DNA from: JADYZU01 sp964540965
GTDB lineage: Bacteria > Pseudomonadota > Alphaproteobacteria > Rhodobacterales > Rhodobacteraceae
Length of the DNA: 64,000 bases
NCBI GenBank assembly: GCA_964540965.1
Contig: CAZIOT010000011.1
Location: forward strand, 80,518 to 144,517
Reading direction: 5' to 3'
Shown in pieces: positions 15,618 to 24,958 of the stretch (its first letter is position 1; every line of letters starts with the position of its first letter). The notes under the pieces are model-generated. The model did no database searches. It had not been told where the DNA came from and was given only the letters and a program-made list of their open reading frames with translations. The translations under genes and the position numbers were made by a program.

Positions 15618-17216
15618 TTACTCGGCCGCGACCGCGGCGGCGGCGACGGGCTGCTTCTTGCCCCAGGCCGTCATCCACAGGTTCCAGGCCATGATGATGC
15701 CGCCTGCCAGATACATCAGGCCACCCAGCGCCCGGACGACATACATCGGGTATTTCGCGGCAACGGTGTCGGCGAACGAGTTCACGAGGAACCCCTGCGC
15801 ATCGACTTCACGCCACATCAGGCCTTCCATGATGCCCGTGACCCACATCGCGGCGGCGTAAAGGACGATGCCGATGGTGGCGAGCCAGAAGTGCCAGTTC
15901 ACGGCCGACAGGGAATACAGCCGCTCACGCTTCCACAGCCGCGGCGCGAGGAAATAGAGCGCGCCGAAGGTGATCATGCCGTTCCAGCCAAGGGCGCCGG
16001 AATGGACGTGGCCGATGGTCCAGTCGGTGTAGTGCGACAGCGAGTTGACCGCGCGGATCGACATCATCGGGCCTTCGAAGGTCGACATGCCGTAGAAGCC
16101 GAGCGAGATGACCATCATGCGGATCACGGGGTCGGTGCGGATCTTGTCCCAGGCGCCCGACAGCGTCATCAGGCCGTTGATCATGCCACCCCAGGACGGC
16201 ATCCACAGCATGATCGAGAACACCATGCCCAGCGTCGCGGCCCAGTCGGGCAGAGCGGTATAGTGCAGGTGGTGCGGACCGGCCCAGATATAGAGGAAGA
16301 TCAGCGCCCAGAAGTGGATGATCGACAGCTTGTAGCTGTAGACCGGGCGGCCGGCCTGCTTGGGCACGAAGTAATACATCATGCCAAGGAAGCCCGCGGT
16401 CAGGAAGAAGCCCACCGCATTGTGGCCATACCACCATTGCGTCATCGCATCCTGCACGCCCGAGAACAGCGAAACCGAGACCGACCCGAAGATCGACACC
16501 GGAATCTGCAGGTTGTTGACGATGTGCAGCATCGCGATGGTGACGATGAACGACAGAAGGAACCAGTTCGCCACATAGATATGCGGCTCTTTCCGGGTCA
16601 TCAGCGTGCCGAGGAACGCGACAAGGAAGGCGACCCAGACGACGACGATCCACCAGTCGATATACCAGACGGTTTCGGCATATTCGCGACCCTGCGTCCC
16701 GCCCAGCACATAGCTGGTCGCGGCAAGCACGATCATCAGCTGCCAGCCCCAGAACACGAACCAGCCAAGATTGCCGCCCCAGAGACGGGCCGCGCTGGTG
16801 CGCTGGACGATGTAGAACGTCGACATGATGAGGGCGTTGCCACCGAAGGCAAAGATCACGGCACTGGTGTGCAGCGGACGCAGCCGGCCGAAGTTCAGGA
16901 TGCCGTCGGTCCAGGCGCCCAGGTTCAGCGACGGAAAGGCCAGTTGCAGCGCGATGACCACGCCGACCAGAAAGCCGACCACCCCCCAGAAGGTGGTCGC
17001 GATGACCCCCGCGCGCACCACGCCATCATTGTATTCGTCGGTCGGAACCGGCTTCGGCTCGTCGGTATTCCTGACCTGCCAGATGAACAGGCCACCCGCG
17101 GCAAGCATCACCACCAGGGCATTGACCTGATAGGCGATGTCGCGGGCCCAACTGGCGGCAAGCGCGGCCAGCAGGGCGATCGCCCCATAGGCCACGATCT
17201 TGATCCAATCCCACAT
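15618..17216 (-). CDS. ccoN: cbb3 cytochrome c oxidase subunit I (catalytic CcoN)
   Basis: CcoN reduces O2 to water at a haem b3-CuB centre and pumps protons; cbb3 oxidases have very high oxygen affinity. The 532-residue protein has about 12 membrane segments. The haem-copper signature is visible in the early HTSAVIFAFGGNALIMS helix, the WWYGHNAVGFF segment with a metal-ligand histidine, AGPHHLHYTALPDWA with the paired histidines, and HSGALGWNG. The ATG at 17216 follows a GAGGGAA ribosome-binding site; an upstream in-frame ATG at 17330 lies inside the FNR box and is unlikely. The operon runs ccoN-O-Q-P. Confidence 0.97.
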   Translation of the reverse strand: MWDWIKIVAYGAIALLAALAASWARDIAYQVNALVVMLAAGGLFIWQVRNTDEPKPVPTDEYNDGVVRAGVIATTFWGVVGFLVGVVIALQLAFPSLNLGAWTDGILNFGRLRPLHTSAVIFAFGGNALIMSTFYIVQRTSAARLWGGNLGWFVFWGWQLMIVLAATSYVLGGTQGREYAETVWYIDWWIVVVWVAFLVAFLGTLMTRKEPHIYVANWFLLSFIVTIAMLHIVNNLQIPVSIFGSVSVSLFSGVQDAMTQWWYGHNAVGFFLTAGFLGMMYYFVPKQAGRPVYSYKLSIIHFWALIFLYIWAGPHHLHYTALPDWAATLGMVFSIMLWMPSWGGMINGLMTLSGAWDKIRTDPVIRMMVISLGFYGMSTFEGPMMSIRAVNSLSHYTDWTIGHVHSGALGWNGMITFGALYFLAPRLWKRERLYSLSAVNWHFWLATIGIVLYAAAMWVTGIMEGLMWREVDAQGFLVNSFADTVAAKYPMYVVRALGGLMYLAGGIIMAWNLWMTAWGKKQPVAAAAVAAE

Positions 17217-17316
17217 GTGAACGTTCCCTCTTTTTCCTTTCCCCGGCTCGTGCGGGCGCACGGAATCGGGGCTAGATTGTTGTGCTTCCGTTTCTCGCTT
17301 CCGGGGCGATGCTGCC

Positions 17317-17330
17317 TTGATCCATATCAA
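17317..17330. promoter_or_regulatory. FNR box between ccoN and the stress protein gene
   Basis: TTGAT-CCAT-ATCAA, a perfect FNR site, lies between divergent ccoN (start 17216) and usp (start 17416). For the usp direction a GCTAGGCA -10 (17351-17358) lies such that the box centre would be at about -41, the classical FNR activation position. Confidence 0.85.
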
Positions 17331-17350
17331 ACATTTTTGTGGCGGCAGTT

Positions 17351-17358
17351 GCTAGGCA
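17351..17358 (+). promoter_or_regulatory. Predicted -10 of the FNR-dependent usp promoter
   Basis: GCTAGGCA matches the GCTANAWC class. No TTGAC -35 is present at the expected place; the FNR box occupies it. This is the layout of an activator-dependent promoter. Confidence 0.45.
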
Positions 17359-17415
17359 TGCCTTTAGTCCTGCCGTCGTTGTCATCCCCCCGGCGGGCGT
17401 CCTGTGGAGTGTGAC

Positions 17416-18258
17416 ATGGCCTACCGAACGATCGCTGTGATCGTCACCGATGCCGCTACCGACCGCGCCGCCCTGGCCGCGGCTGCGGCGATCGCCCTGC
17501 GCGACGGCGCCCATCTGGACGTGCATTGCATCGGCGTCGACCCGGCCCGCTATGACGCGATGCCGGCAGGAACCGCGGCCATCGTGCTGGAATCCGGCGC
17601 GGCCGAGGCGCGGGCGCAGGCCGACGATCTGGTCGCCTGGGCCGAACGGGCGCTGCCCCCCGACCTGGTCCGCGTCGCGGTGCAAAGCGTCGTGGTGCCG
17701 CAGCTTGGCCTTGATTCCATCGTCGCCCGGCTGTCGCGCTATTCCGACCTGATCGTCGCGCCGAAACCCTATGGCGCCGGACGCGACGCGCTGAACGTCT
17801 CGGTCGTCGAATCGGCTCTTTTCGGCACCGGGGCTCCGGTGATGATCGTGCCCGACGGCGTGGCCGACCTGTCGCGCCCGTGGAAGCGCATGGTCGTCGC
17901 CTGGAACGAAAGCGACGAAAGCCTGTCGGCGATCCGCAAGGCGCTGCCCTTGCTGTGCGCGGCGTCGCATGTCGACCTGGTGATGGTCGATCCGCCCAGC
18001 CATTCACCGGAACGGTCAGACCCCGGCGGCGCGATCACGCTGATGCTGGCGCGCCATGGCATCAAGGCCGAGGTGTCGATCCTGGCCCGCACCCTGCCGA
18101 AAGTTTCCGAGGTCATCGCCCGCTTTGCCCGCGAACACGGCGCCGATGCGGTGGTGATGGGCGCCTACGGCCATTCCCGGTTCCGCGAGGCGATCCTGGG
18201 CGGCGCGACGCGCGACCTTCTGGAAAGCGCGCCGGTGCCCTTGGTCATGGCGCATTGA
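17416..18258 (+). CDS. Universal stress protein with tandem Usp domains
   Basis: This 280-residue cytoplasmic protein consists of two UspA-like domains. The second ends in the ATP-binding pattern MGAYGHSRFREAILGGATRD (G-x2-G-x9-G-[S/T]), while the equivalent site in the first half is degenerate. Such a gene lies between fnrL and ccoN in Rhodobacter as well, and the FNR box upstream suggests low-oxygen induction. The ATG at 17416 has GGAG seven bases upstream. Its biochemical role is not known; tandem Usp proteins often bind ATP. Confidence 0.88.
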   Translation: MAYRTIAVIVTDAATDRAALAAAAAIALRDGAHLDVHCIGVDPARYDAMPAGTAAIVLESGAAEARAQADDLVAWAERALPPDLVRVAVQSVVVPQLGLDSIVARLSRYSDLIVAPKPYGAGRDALNVSVVESALFGTGAPVMIVPDGVADLSRPWKRMVVAWNESDESLSAIRKALPLLCAASHVDLVMVDPPSHSPERSDPGGAITLMLARHGIKAEVSILARTLPKVSEVIARFAREHGADAVVMGAYGHSRFREAILGGATRDLLESAPVPLVMAH

Positions 18259-18293
18259 TGACCGGAGGGCGGCATATCGCCCGGTCAGGGGAC

Positions 18294-18346
18294 CACGGGA
18301 AATTCGCGAATTTCCCGTGCCGCCCCGCAATTTCGCGAAATTGCGG
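18294..18346. terminator. Paired palindromes at the usp/fnrL convergent ends (repeat family B, copy 1)
   Basis: Two perfect palindromes stand side by side between the convergent genes: 18294-18319 with core AAATTCGCGAATTT (13-bp arms) and 18325-18346 with core AATTTCGCGAAATT (11-bp arms), separated by 5 bases. The same pair in opposite order occurs at 32989-33040. The hairpins have A/T-rich middle stems and could stop transcription from both sides. Confidence 0.65.
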
Positions 18347-18356
18347 CCGCGCCCGG

Positions 18357-19094
18357 TCAGGCCACGAGGCCGCCGTCCATGTCGTCGCCGGTTTCCAGCA
18401 TCAGCCTGCGGATGTCGGGCACGATCACGCGGCGCTTGCCGTCCAGCACGATCACCCCTTCGCCCTTGAGCGCGGAGATCTGCCGGCTCACGGTTTCCAG
18501 CGTCAGGCCCAGGTAATCGGCCATCGCCTCGCGCGTCAGCGGCAGGTCGATGATGATCGGGCCCTTCACCACGCGCAGGCCCAGCGCCGCCTCGCGCCGG
18601 GCAAGGATGGTCAGAAGGCTTGCGATCTTCTCCCGCGCCGTCTTGCGGCCCAGGATCAGCATCCATTCCCGCGCGGCGTCGAGTTCATCAAGGCTCATGT
18701 CAAGAAGCCGCTCTGCCACATGCGGGGTGCGCAGCATCAGGGTCTCGAACGGCTTGCGGCGGAAACAGCACAGGGTCACGTCGCTGACCGCCGTCACGTC
18801 ATAGGCGCTGCGCGACCGGCCCGGGCGGCCGATGAAATCGGACGGCAAGAGCAGGCCGACCATCTGTCGGCGCCCGTCCTGCATCGTCTGGGTCAGCGAG
18901 GCGACGCCGCGCACCACGCTGCCGACAAAGCCCATCTCGTCACCGGCCCAGGCAATGGCCTGCCCCGCCTCGTAGTTGCGGTAATACTTGATATCCTCAA
19001 GCTGGGCGAGTTCCTCGGCATCGCAACGCGCGCAGACGGCACGGTGGCGGATCGGGCAATCCGCGCATTCGGTCTCGAACGCGACATTGGTCAT
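18357..19094 (-). CDS. fnrL: FnrL, oxygen-sensing Crp/Fnr transcription regulator
   Basis: This 245-residue protein controls anaerobic and microaerobic genes (cco, hem, photosynthesis or denitrification genes in relatives). Cluster cysteines C10, C13 and C21 lie in ECADCPIRHRAVCARC, with the fourth candidate at C109/C110 (LCCFRRKPF). The effector domain is followed by the helix-turn-helix MADYLGLTLETVSRQISALK, whose E-T-V-S-R residues contact TTGAT half-sites. The ATG at 19094 was chosen by agreement with the FnrL N-terminus; an upstream in-frame ATG at 19133 is possible. Divergent hemN starts 64 bases away. Confidence 0.97.
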   Translation of the reverse strand: MTNVAFETECADCPIRHRAVCARCDAEELAQLEDIKYYRNYEAGQAIAWAGDEMGFVGSVVRGVASLTQTMQDGRRQMVGLLLPSDFIGRPGRSRSAYDVTAVSDVTLCCFRRKPFETLMLRTPHVAERLLDMSLDELDAAREWMLILGRKTAREKIASLLTILARREAALGLRVVKGPIIIDLPLTREAMADYLGLTLETVSRQISALKGEGVIVLDGKRRVIVPDIRRLMLETGDDMDGGLVA

Positions 19095-19158
19095 GGCGTG
19101 GCGGCTTTCGCTTCGGTCATCGCCTGCAACCATAACCAGAAAAACCGGGGAATGTGAA

Positions 19159-20514
19159 ATGCCTTCTCGAGCCAGGCTGCGCGAACTGGGCGTCTTCGAC
19201 GCCCGCGCGCCCCGCTATACGAGCTATCCGCCGGCCAACCACTTTGCCGGAAACGTGACGCCTGAAACTACCGCAGGTTGGCTCGAGGCACTGCCCGCCG
19301 GCGCGCGGGTGTCGCTTTACCTGCATATTCCCTATTGCCGGCGGTTGTGCTGGTTCTGCGCCTGCCGCACGCAGGGCACCGCGACCGACCGGCCGCTGGC
19401 GCCCTATCAGTCCTATCTCAAGGCGGAACTGGCCCTTGTCGCCCGCCACCTGCGGCCGGATGTCGCGATCAGCAGCATCCACCTGGGCGGCGGCACCCCG
19501 ACCCTCCTGCCGCCCGACCTGATCCGCGAACTGGGCGAGACGCTGCGCGATTTCCGCCCCTGGGCGCCCGACCTGCAATTCTCGGTCGAGATCGACCCGA
19601 CCGAGGTCGACGCCCCGCGAATCGAGGCTCTGAAAGAGATCGGCATGACCCGCGCCTCGATCGGGGTGCAGGATTTCGATCCTCTGGTGCAGGAATCGAT
19701 CGGCCGCGAACAGGGCTATGAACTGACCCGTGACGTCGTCGCCATGCTGCGCGCGGCGGGGGTGCAAAGCCTGAACATGGACATCCTTTACGGCCTGCCG
19801 CACCAGACCCGCGCCCGGATGACGGATTCGGTGCAGAAGGTGCTGTCGATGTCGCCCGACCGGGTGGCGCTCTATGGCTATGCCCATGTGCCGTGGATGG
19901 CCAAGCGCCAGATCCTGATCCCGGCCGAGGCGCTGCCCGATGCCGAGGCGCGGCTGGACCTGTTCGACACCGCCCGCCGCCTGTTCGTCTGGGACGGCTA
20001 CCGCGAGATCGGCATCGACCACTACGCCCGCGAGGGCGACAGCATGGCCGAGGCCGACCGTTCCGGCAGCCTGCGGCGCAATTTCCAGGGCTATACCGTG
20101 GATGACAGCCTGGCGCTGATCGGCGTCGGCGCCTCGGCCATCTCGCGCTATCCGCAGGGCTATGCGCAGAACATCTCGGTGTCGTCGAAATACTCCACCG
20201 CGGTCGAGGGCGGGCGCCTTGCCACCGAACGCGGCCATGCGATGAGCACCGACGACAACCTGCGCGCCGACATGATCGAAAGCATCATGTGCCGGTTCGA
20301 ACTTGACCTGCCGGCCCTGGCCGCCCGGCATGGCGTGTCGGTGGCCGCGCTAGAGGAGATGACCGCCGGCCTGCGCCGCCGCTTTTTCGACTGCACCGAG
20401 GAACGGGCAGGCGTGATCCGCATCACCGAACAGGCCCGGCTGATCGCGCGGCTGGTCGCGCAAGAGGTCGATGCCTACCACATGCCCGAAGGACGGCATT
20501 CGCGGGCGGTGTGA
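19159..20514 (+). CDS. hemN: Oxygen-independent coproporphyrinogen III oxidase
   Basis: HemN is a radical SAM enzyme that makes protoporphyrinogen IX without O2. The 451-residue protein has the N-terminal YTSYPPANHF substrate region, the radical-SAM cysteines C60, C64 and C67 in YCRRLCWFC followed by C69, the SAM-binding GGGTPTLL, and DIDYGLP-like NMDILYGLPHQT in the middle. In Rhodobacter the homologue next to fnrL is called hemZ. The start ATG at 19159 follows CGGGGAA. It supplies haem to the cbb3 oxidase when oxygen is scarce. I see no clear FNR box in the 64-base intergenic region. Confidence 0.96.
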   Translation: MPSRARLRELGVFDARAPRYTSYPPANHFAGNVTPETTAGWLEALPAGARVSLYLHIPYCRRLCWFCACRTQGTATDRPLAPYQSYLKAELALVARHLRPDVAISSIHLGGGTPTLLPPDLIRELGETLRDFRPWAPDLQFSVEIDPTEVDAPRIEALKEIGMTRASIGVQDFDPLVQESIGREQGYELTRDVVAMLRAAGVQSLNMDILYGLPHQTRARMTDSVQKVLSMSPDRVALYGYAHVPWMAKRQILIPAEALPDAEARLDLFDTARRLFVWDGYREIGIDHYAREGDSMAEADRSGSLRRNFQGYTVDDSLALIGVGASAISRYPQGYAQNISVSSKYSTAVEGGRLATERGHAMSTDDNLRADMIESIMCRFELDLPALAARHGVSVAALEEMTAGLRRRFFDCTEERAGVIRITEQARLIARLVAQEVDAYHMPEGRHSRAV

Positions 20515-20607
20515 CCCTTGCCACGCCGGACCGGCGATGACGTTGACGCCATCGCCATACGGTCCACCGCGGACTGGCGGTGGTGTCTTGCGGTCGCGCC
20601 CTGCCAT

Positions 20608-22131
20608 TCAGGCGAGGATGAAGATGTCCGCCACGGCAAAGGCCGCCCCGGCTTGCAGCGTGGCGACCAGCACCGGCCCCTCCGCGCCGGTGCCGTCGAC
20701 GTCAAACCACACCGTCCGCGTCGTCTGGTTGAAGATGAAGCGGTCGCCGGCATCAAGCGCGAGGTTGTCCGTACCCGAGACGAAGGCCGTCGCCGCAAGC
20801 GTCCCCTCGACCAGCCCGCCGCCGAAACCTGCCGCCGAAATGCCCAGCCGGTCGTTGTTGCCGCTGGCGGCCGAAGAGAAATCGGTGATCGTGTCGCCCG
20901 CCTGCGCCGCCGTCTTGAACACGAAGGTGTCGTTGCCAAGGCCGCCGACCAGCACGTCATTGCCCTGCCCGCCGTCGAGCAAATCGCCCCCGGCCAGCCC
21001 CATCAGCGTGTCATCGCCGCCGATGCCGAATAGACGGTTGGCGGCCACCGATCCGATCAGCGTATCGGCGCCGTTGCGCGAGCCATAGATGTGCTCGATG
21101 CTGACATAGGTGTCGCCCTCGGCCACGCCGGTGTTTTCCACCGACCCGTCCAGCGCCACCGTCACCGCCCCGGCCTTGCGGAAGTCGATGTAATCGGCCC
21201 CGATTTCGCCGTCATAGGTTTCCTGTGCCCAGCCGATGATGAAGCGGTCGTTGCCCCCTTCGCCATAGATCATGCCCAGCACCTGGCCGTCGCCCACCGT
21301 CTCGAACACGTCGTCGTCGCCGCCAAGGTCGACATACCCCACGATCCGACCGCTGTTCGTTACCACGTCAAGGCCGGTGCCGGTCAATAGAAGGCCGTCC
21401 ATCCGCCCGCCAAGGTTGTCGACCCGGTCGTCGCTGGTTCCGGTGTCGATATTGCCGGTAATGACGCCGCTATTGGTGATGCGGTCGGTGCCGTCCCCCA
21501 ACAACACCTCGCCGTCGATCAGGCCGCCGGCCAGATTGTCGACCGCATCCGCCCCGCCGCTCAGCAAGATACCGCCCGAGATGACGGCGGTATTGCGCAC
21601 AAGCTCGATACTGCTCGCGCCGTCGAACTTGATCGCCGCCCCGATCTGGCCCCGATAGTGGCTGATCGTACCGCTGTTGACGATGGTGGTGGTGGCGGTG
21701 CCGGTGATGTAGCCGTAGATGCCGGAATCGCCGCCCATGATCGTGCCGCTGTTCGTGACGCTGTTGTAGCCGGCGGCGGCGTCGTTGAACCTGACCCCGG
21801 TGATGAACCCCGAGATCATGCCCGCGTTCGTTACCGACAGAGAGGCGTCGGTGGCGATGATGCCGTTAAAAGCGTCGATGGTGCCGTTGCGTCCGACGGT
21901 CACGGTATTGCGTTCGACGTTCTGTCCCGAGGATCCGATCACGATCCCAGTCTCGTATGCCCCGAGCCAGCCCTGGATCGAAAAGGTCATCCCTTTGCCG
22001 GCGCCGGCCTCGAAAGCATTGCCTCCGGTGGCAATCACCATCCCGTTCATGCCGATCATCACCCCGTCCTCGGGAACGAGGACCTGCGCCGCGGCAAGCG
22101 TGGTAAAGGTGGAATATGCATAGATCGTCAT
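20608..22131 (-). CDS. RTX-type calcium-binding secreted protein (RTX1)
   Basis: This 507-residue protein is probably exported by a type I system, as it lacks an N-terminal signal peptide. The N-terminal two thirds are repeats of the kind TNSGTI/TNAGMISG, which usually form a right-handed beta-helix. About residues 350-425 carry RTX nonapeptides such as GIGGDDTLMGLAGGD and GGLGNDTF that bind calcium. The C-terminus ends in ...ADIFILA, like the DFIL tails of RTX proteins. No protease or lipase motif is seen, so an adhesin or surface-layer role is more likely than an enzyme. A related gene (24959-26329) lies on the far side of matB and an MFS gene. Confidence 0.8.
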   Translation of the reverse strand: MTIYAYSTFTTLAAAQVLVPEDGVMIGMNGMVIATGGNAFEAGAGKGMTFSIQGWLGAYETGIVIGSSGQNVERNTVTVGRNGTIDAFNGIIATDASLSVTNAGMISGFITGVRFNDAAAGYNSVTNSGTIMGGDSGIYGYITGTATTTIVNSGTISHYRGQIGAAIKFDGASSIELVRNTAVISGGILLSGGADAVDNLAGGLIDGEVLLGDGTDRITNSGVITGNIDTGTSDDRVDNLGGRMDGLLLTGTGLDVVTNSGRIVGYVDLGGDDDVFETVGDGQVLGMIYGEGGNDRFIIGWAQETYDGEIGADYIDFRKAGAVTVALDGSVENTGVAEGDTYVSIEHIYGSRNGADTLIGSVAANRLFGIGGDDTLMGLAGGDLLDGGQGNDVLVGGLGNDTFVFKTAAQAGDTITDFSSAASGNNDRLGISAAGFGGGLVEGTLAATAFVSGTDNLALDAGDRFIFNQTTRTVWFDVDGTGAEGPVLVATLQAGAAFAVADIFILA

Positions 22132-22206
22132 GGCAATGTCCTGCGGTATGGCGGGTTGAAATTACCGCGACACTACGCCGCACTTCTTGTTCTGTCATCG
22201 CTGATC

Positions 22207-22235
22207 TTGCCGCCCGGCAGCGGGCTGGCTAGTCA
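22207..22235 (+). promoter_or_regulatory. Predicted matB promoter
   Basis: TTGCCGC (22207-22213), 14 bases, GCTAGTCA (22228-22235). Transcription would start near 22242, 19 bases ahead of the ATG. Confidence 0.5.
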
Positions 22236-22260
22236 CGGTTCCGGAGCTTTGGGGGATGCG

Positions 22261-23775
22261 ATGGCCAATCCGCTTTTCGACACGCTGTTCGGCCGCCATG
22301 CCGACGCCGCAACGCCGTTCCTGATCCTGCCGGACGGCGCGGTCGTCAGCCATGACGCCTTTCTGCGCCGGGTGGCGCGGATGGCGAATGCGCTGGCGGG
22401 AATGGGCATCGCGCCGGGCGACCGGGTGGCGGTGCAGGTCGACAAATCGGCGGATGCGCTGGCGCTGTATGCCGCCTGCGTCGCCGGCGGCTTTGTGTTC
22501 CTGCCGCTGAACCCGGCCTATACCGCGGCCGAAGTCGATTACTTCACCGCCGATTCCGCCGCCGCGCTGCTGGTCGCCACCCCGCGCCGCGAGGCCGAGC
22601 TTGCGCCCGTCGCCGCCGCCCATGGCGCGCGCATCGCCACGCTTGGCACCGCGGGCGACGGCAGCCTTGCGGCGCTGGCCGATGCCGCCCCCGACCGTTT
22701 CGATCCGGTCGCGCGGGACAACGACAATCTGGCCGCGATCCTTTACACCTCGGGCACAACCGGGCGGTCCAAGGGGGCGATGCTGACGCAGGCCAACCTG
22801 TTGTCGAATGCACAGGTGCTGGCGCAGGTCTGGCGGTTCACCGACCGCGACGTGCTCTTGCACGCGCTGCCGATCTTTCACACCCACGGGCTGTTCGTGG
22901 CGACGAATGTCACGCTGATCTCCGGCGGCGCGATGATCCTGCTGCCGAAATTCGATGCGGACGAGGTGTTCCGCCTGCTGCCGCGGGCCACCGCGATGAT
23001 GGGCGTGCCGACCTTCTACACAAGGCTTGTCGCCGATCCGCGGCTGACGCGGGACGCCGCGGCGCATATGCGGCTGTTCGTCTCCGGCTCGGCCCCCCTT
23101 CTGGCCGAAACCCACCGCGCCTTTCAGGCTGCGACCGGGCAACGCATCCTCGAACGCTATGGCATGACGGAACTGAACATGGCGACATCGAACCCCCATG
23201 ACGGCGACCGCCGCGCCGGGACCGTCGGACTGCCCCTGCCGGGGGTCGAGGTCGAGATCCGCGACGATGCCGGCCACCCCCTGCCCGCCGGCACCCCCGG
23301 CATGATCGAGGTGCGCGGGCCGAACGTGTTCAAGGGCTATTGGCGGATGCCGGACAAGACCGCGGCCGAGCTGCGGCCCGATGGCTGGTTCATCACCGGC
23401 GACATCGGCACCCTGTCCGAGGACGGCTATCTGACCATCGTCGGCCGGGCCAAGGATCTGATCATCGCCGGCGGCTTCAACATCTATCCGGCCGAGGTGG
23501 AAGAGGTGATCGACACCCTGCCGGGCGTGCTGGAAAGCGCGGTGATCGGCCTGCCCGATGCCGATCTGGGCGAGCTGGTGGTGGCCGTGGTGGTGGCGCG
23601 CCCCGGCGCAGTCCTTGACGCCGGCGCGATCCTGTCGGCCTGCGCCGAACGGCTGGCCCGCTTCAAATGCCCGCGCCGGGTCGAGTTCGTGGCCGAGTTG
23701 CCGCGCAACGCCATGGGCAAGGTGCAGAAGGCGGCCCTGCGCCGGCAATTCGCAGCCGCGGGTGGCGACCGATGA
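22261..23775 (+). CDS. matB: Malonyl-CoA synthetase (AMP-forming)
   Basis: MatB activates malonate (and often methylmalonate) to the CoA thioester through an acyl-AMP. The 504-residue ANL-family protein shows the P-loop YTSGTTGRSKGAMLTQANL near residue 160, HTHGLFVATN, YGMTELNMATSNP, the hinge region GRAKDLIIAGGFNIYPAE, and the catalytic lysine in NAMGKVQKAALR. The FHTHGLFVA and ERYGMTE blocks are typical of MatB rather than acetyl-CoA synthetase. The ATG at 22261 has GGGGGA upstream. Its stop overlaps the MFS gene (ATGA). No malonyl-CoA decarboxylase is in the window. Confidence 0.88.
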   Translation: MANPLFDTLFGRHADAATPFLILPDGAVVSHDAFLRRVARMANALAGMGIAPGDRVAVQVDKSADALALYAACVAGGFVFLPLNPAYTAAEVDYFTADSAAALLVATPRREAELAPVAAAHGARIATLGTAGDGSLAALADAAPDRFDPVARDNDNLAAILYTSGTTGRSKGAMLTQANLLSNAQVLAQVWRFTDRDVLLHALPIFHTHGLFVATNVTLISGGAMILLPKFDADEVFRLLPRATAMMGVPTFYTRLVADPRLTRDAAAHMRLFVSGSAPLLAETHRAFQAATGQRILERYGMTELNMATSNPHDGDRRAGTVGLPLPGVEVEIRDDAGHPLPAGTPGMIEVRGPNVFKGYWRMPDKTAAELRPDGWFITGDIGTLSEDGYLTIVGRAKDLIIAGGFNIYPAEVEEVIDTLPGVLESAVIGLPDADLGELVVAVVVARPGAVLDAGAILSACAERLARFKCPRRVEFVAELPRNAMGKVQKAALRRQFAAAGGDR

Positions 23776-24950
23776 GGGCGGGTCTGGTCACGCTGATCGT
23801 CGCCTATGGCTTTTCCCAGTTCTTCCGCGCCTTTCTTGCGGTGCTGACCCCGGTGCTGGAGCGCGATCTGGGCGCCGCGCCCGACGACCTCGCCCTCGCC
23901 TCGGGCCTGTGGTTCCTGACTTTCGCCGTGATGCAGATCCCGGTGGGCGAGTTGCTGGACCGCATCGGGCCGCGGCTGACGGCGGCGGTGATCTTTGCCA
24001 TCGGCACCGGCGGCGGATCGGTCGCCTTCGCGCTGGCGCAGACGCCGGGGAATGTCGCGGCGGCGATGGCGCTGATCGGCATCGGCTGCGCGCCGATCCT
24101 GATGGCGGGCTATTACATCCTGGCTCGCGAATACCCCGTGCGGGTGTTCGCGACGCTGGCCGGGGCGATGATCGGGTTTGGCGGCCTTGGCAATATCCTC
24201 GGCTCTGCCCCGCTGGCCTGGGCGGTGGACACGTTCGGCTGGCGCGAGACCCTGTGGGGTCTGGCGGTGCTGGCGCTGGTGGTGGCTGCGGCGATCCTTG
24301 TCTTCGTGCGCGACCCCGCGCGGGCGGCCGACGCGCCGCGCGGATCGGTGATCGACGTCTTGCGGATCAAGGGCGTGCGGCCGGTGCTGGTCATCATGTT
24401 CGTCGCCTATGCCCCCGCCGCCGCGCTGCGTGGCCTTTGGGCCGGGCCCTGGCTGCGCGACATGTTCGGCGCCGATGCGACGGTGATCGGACAGGTGACG
24501 CTGGCGATGAGCGTGGCGATGATCACCGGCAGCTTCTGCTATGGACCGCTCGACCGGGTGTTCCATACCCGCAAATGGGTGATCTTCGTCGGCAATTGCG
24601 TGCTGATGACCGCGCTTGTGGCGCTGGCGCTATTCGGCGGATCGGGGATCGTGCTGGCTACGGTGCTGATCGCCGTCATCGGCCTGTCGGGGCAGACCTT
24701 CGCGATGATCGTGGCGCATGGCCGCGCCTTCCTGCCGCCGCATCTGACCGGGCGCGGCGTGACCCTGATCAACCTGATGGGGATCGGCGCCGCCGGGCTG
24801 ATGCAGGTCGGCACCGGCCCGCTGTGGCGCGCCGCCGATGCCAGGATGGAGTCCGCCGCCGGCCCCTATCAGGTGCTGTTCCTGTTCTTTGCCGCCATGG
24901 TGGCGGTCGGGCTGGCGATCTATGCGCGGGCCGAGGACCGGACGGATTGA
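23772..24950 (+). CDS. MFS transporter coupled to matB
   Basis: This 392-residue inner-membrane protein has 12 predicted helices and MFS loop motifs (LLDRIGPRLT after helix 2; GPLDRVFHTRK between helices 8 and 9). It overlaps matB in an ATGA junction, so translational coupling is likely. Malonate or another dicarboxylate is a reasonable guess as substrate from this context only. It ends 9 bases from the convergent RTX2 gene. Confidence 0.85.
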   Translation: MRAGLVTLIVAYGFSQFFRAFLAVLTPVLERDLGAAPDDLALASGLWFLTFAVMQIPVGELLDRIGPRLTAAVIFAIGTGGGSVAFALAQTPGNVAAAMALIGIGCAPILMAGYYILAREYPVRVFATLAGAMIGFGGLGNILGSAPLAWAVDTFGWRETLWGLAVLALVVAAAILVFVRDPARAADAPRGSVIDVLRIKGVRPVLVIMFVAYAPAAALRGLWAGPWLRDMFGADATVIGQVTLAMSVAMITGSFCYGPLDRVFHTRKWVIFVGNCVLMTALVALALFGGSGIVLATVLIAVIGLSGQTFAMIVAHGRAFLPPHLTGRGVTLINLMGIGAAGLMQVGTGPLWRAADARMESAAGPYQVLFLFFAAMVAVGLAIYARAEDRTD

Positions 24951-24958
24951 CTCATCCG

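Noticed and set aside
18294..18346. CRISPR-like array at 18.3 kb
   Set aside because: Only two unlike palindromes with a 5-base gap, no spacers and no cas genes; best explained as terminator/REP-type repeats.
19095..19158. FNR box between fnrL and hemN
   Set aside because: No sequence close to TTGAT-N4-ATCAA is present in the 64-base interval.
21658..22260. Long N-terminal extension of matB
   Set aside because: The frame is open by chance through RTX1; the family start, ribosome-binding site and promoter all fit ATG 22261.
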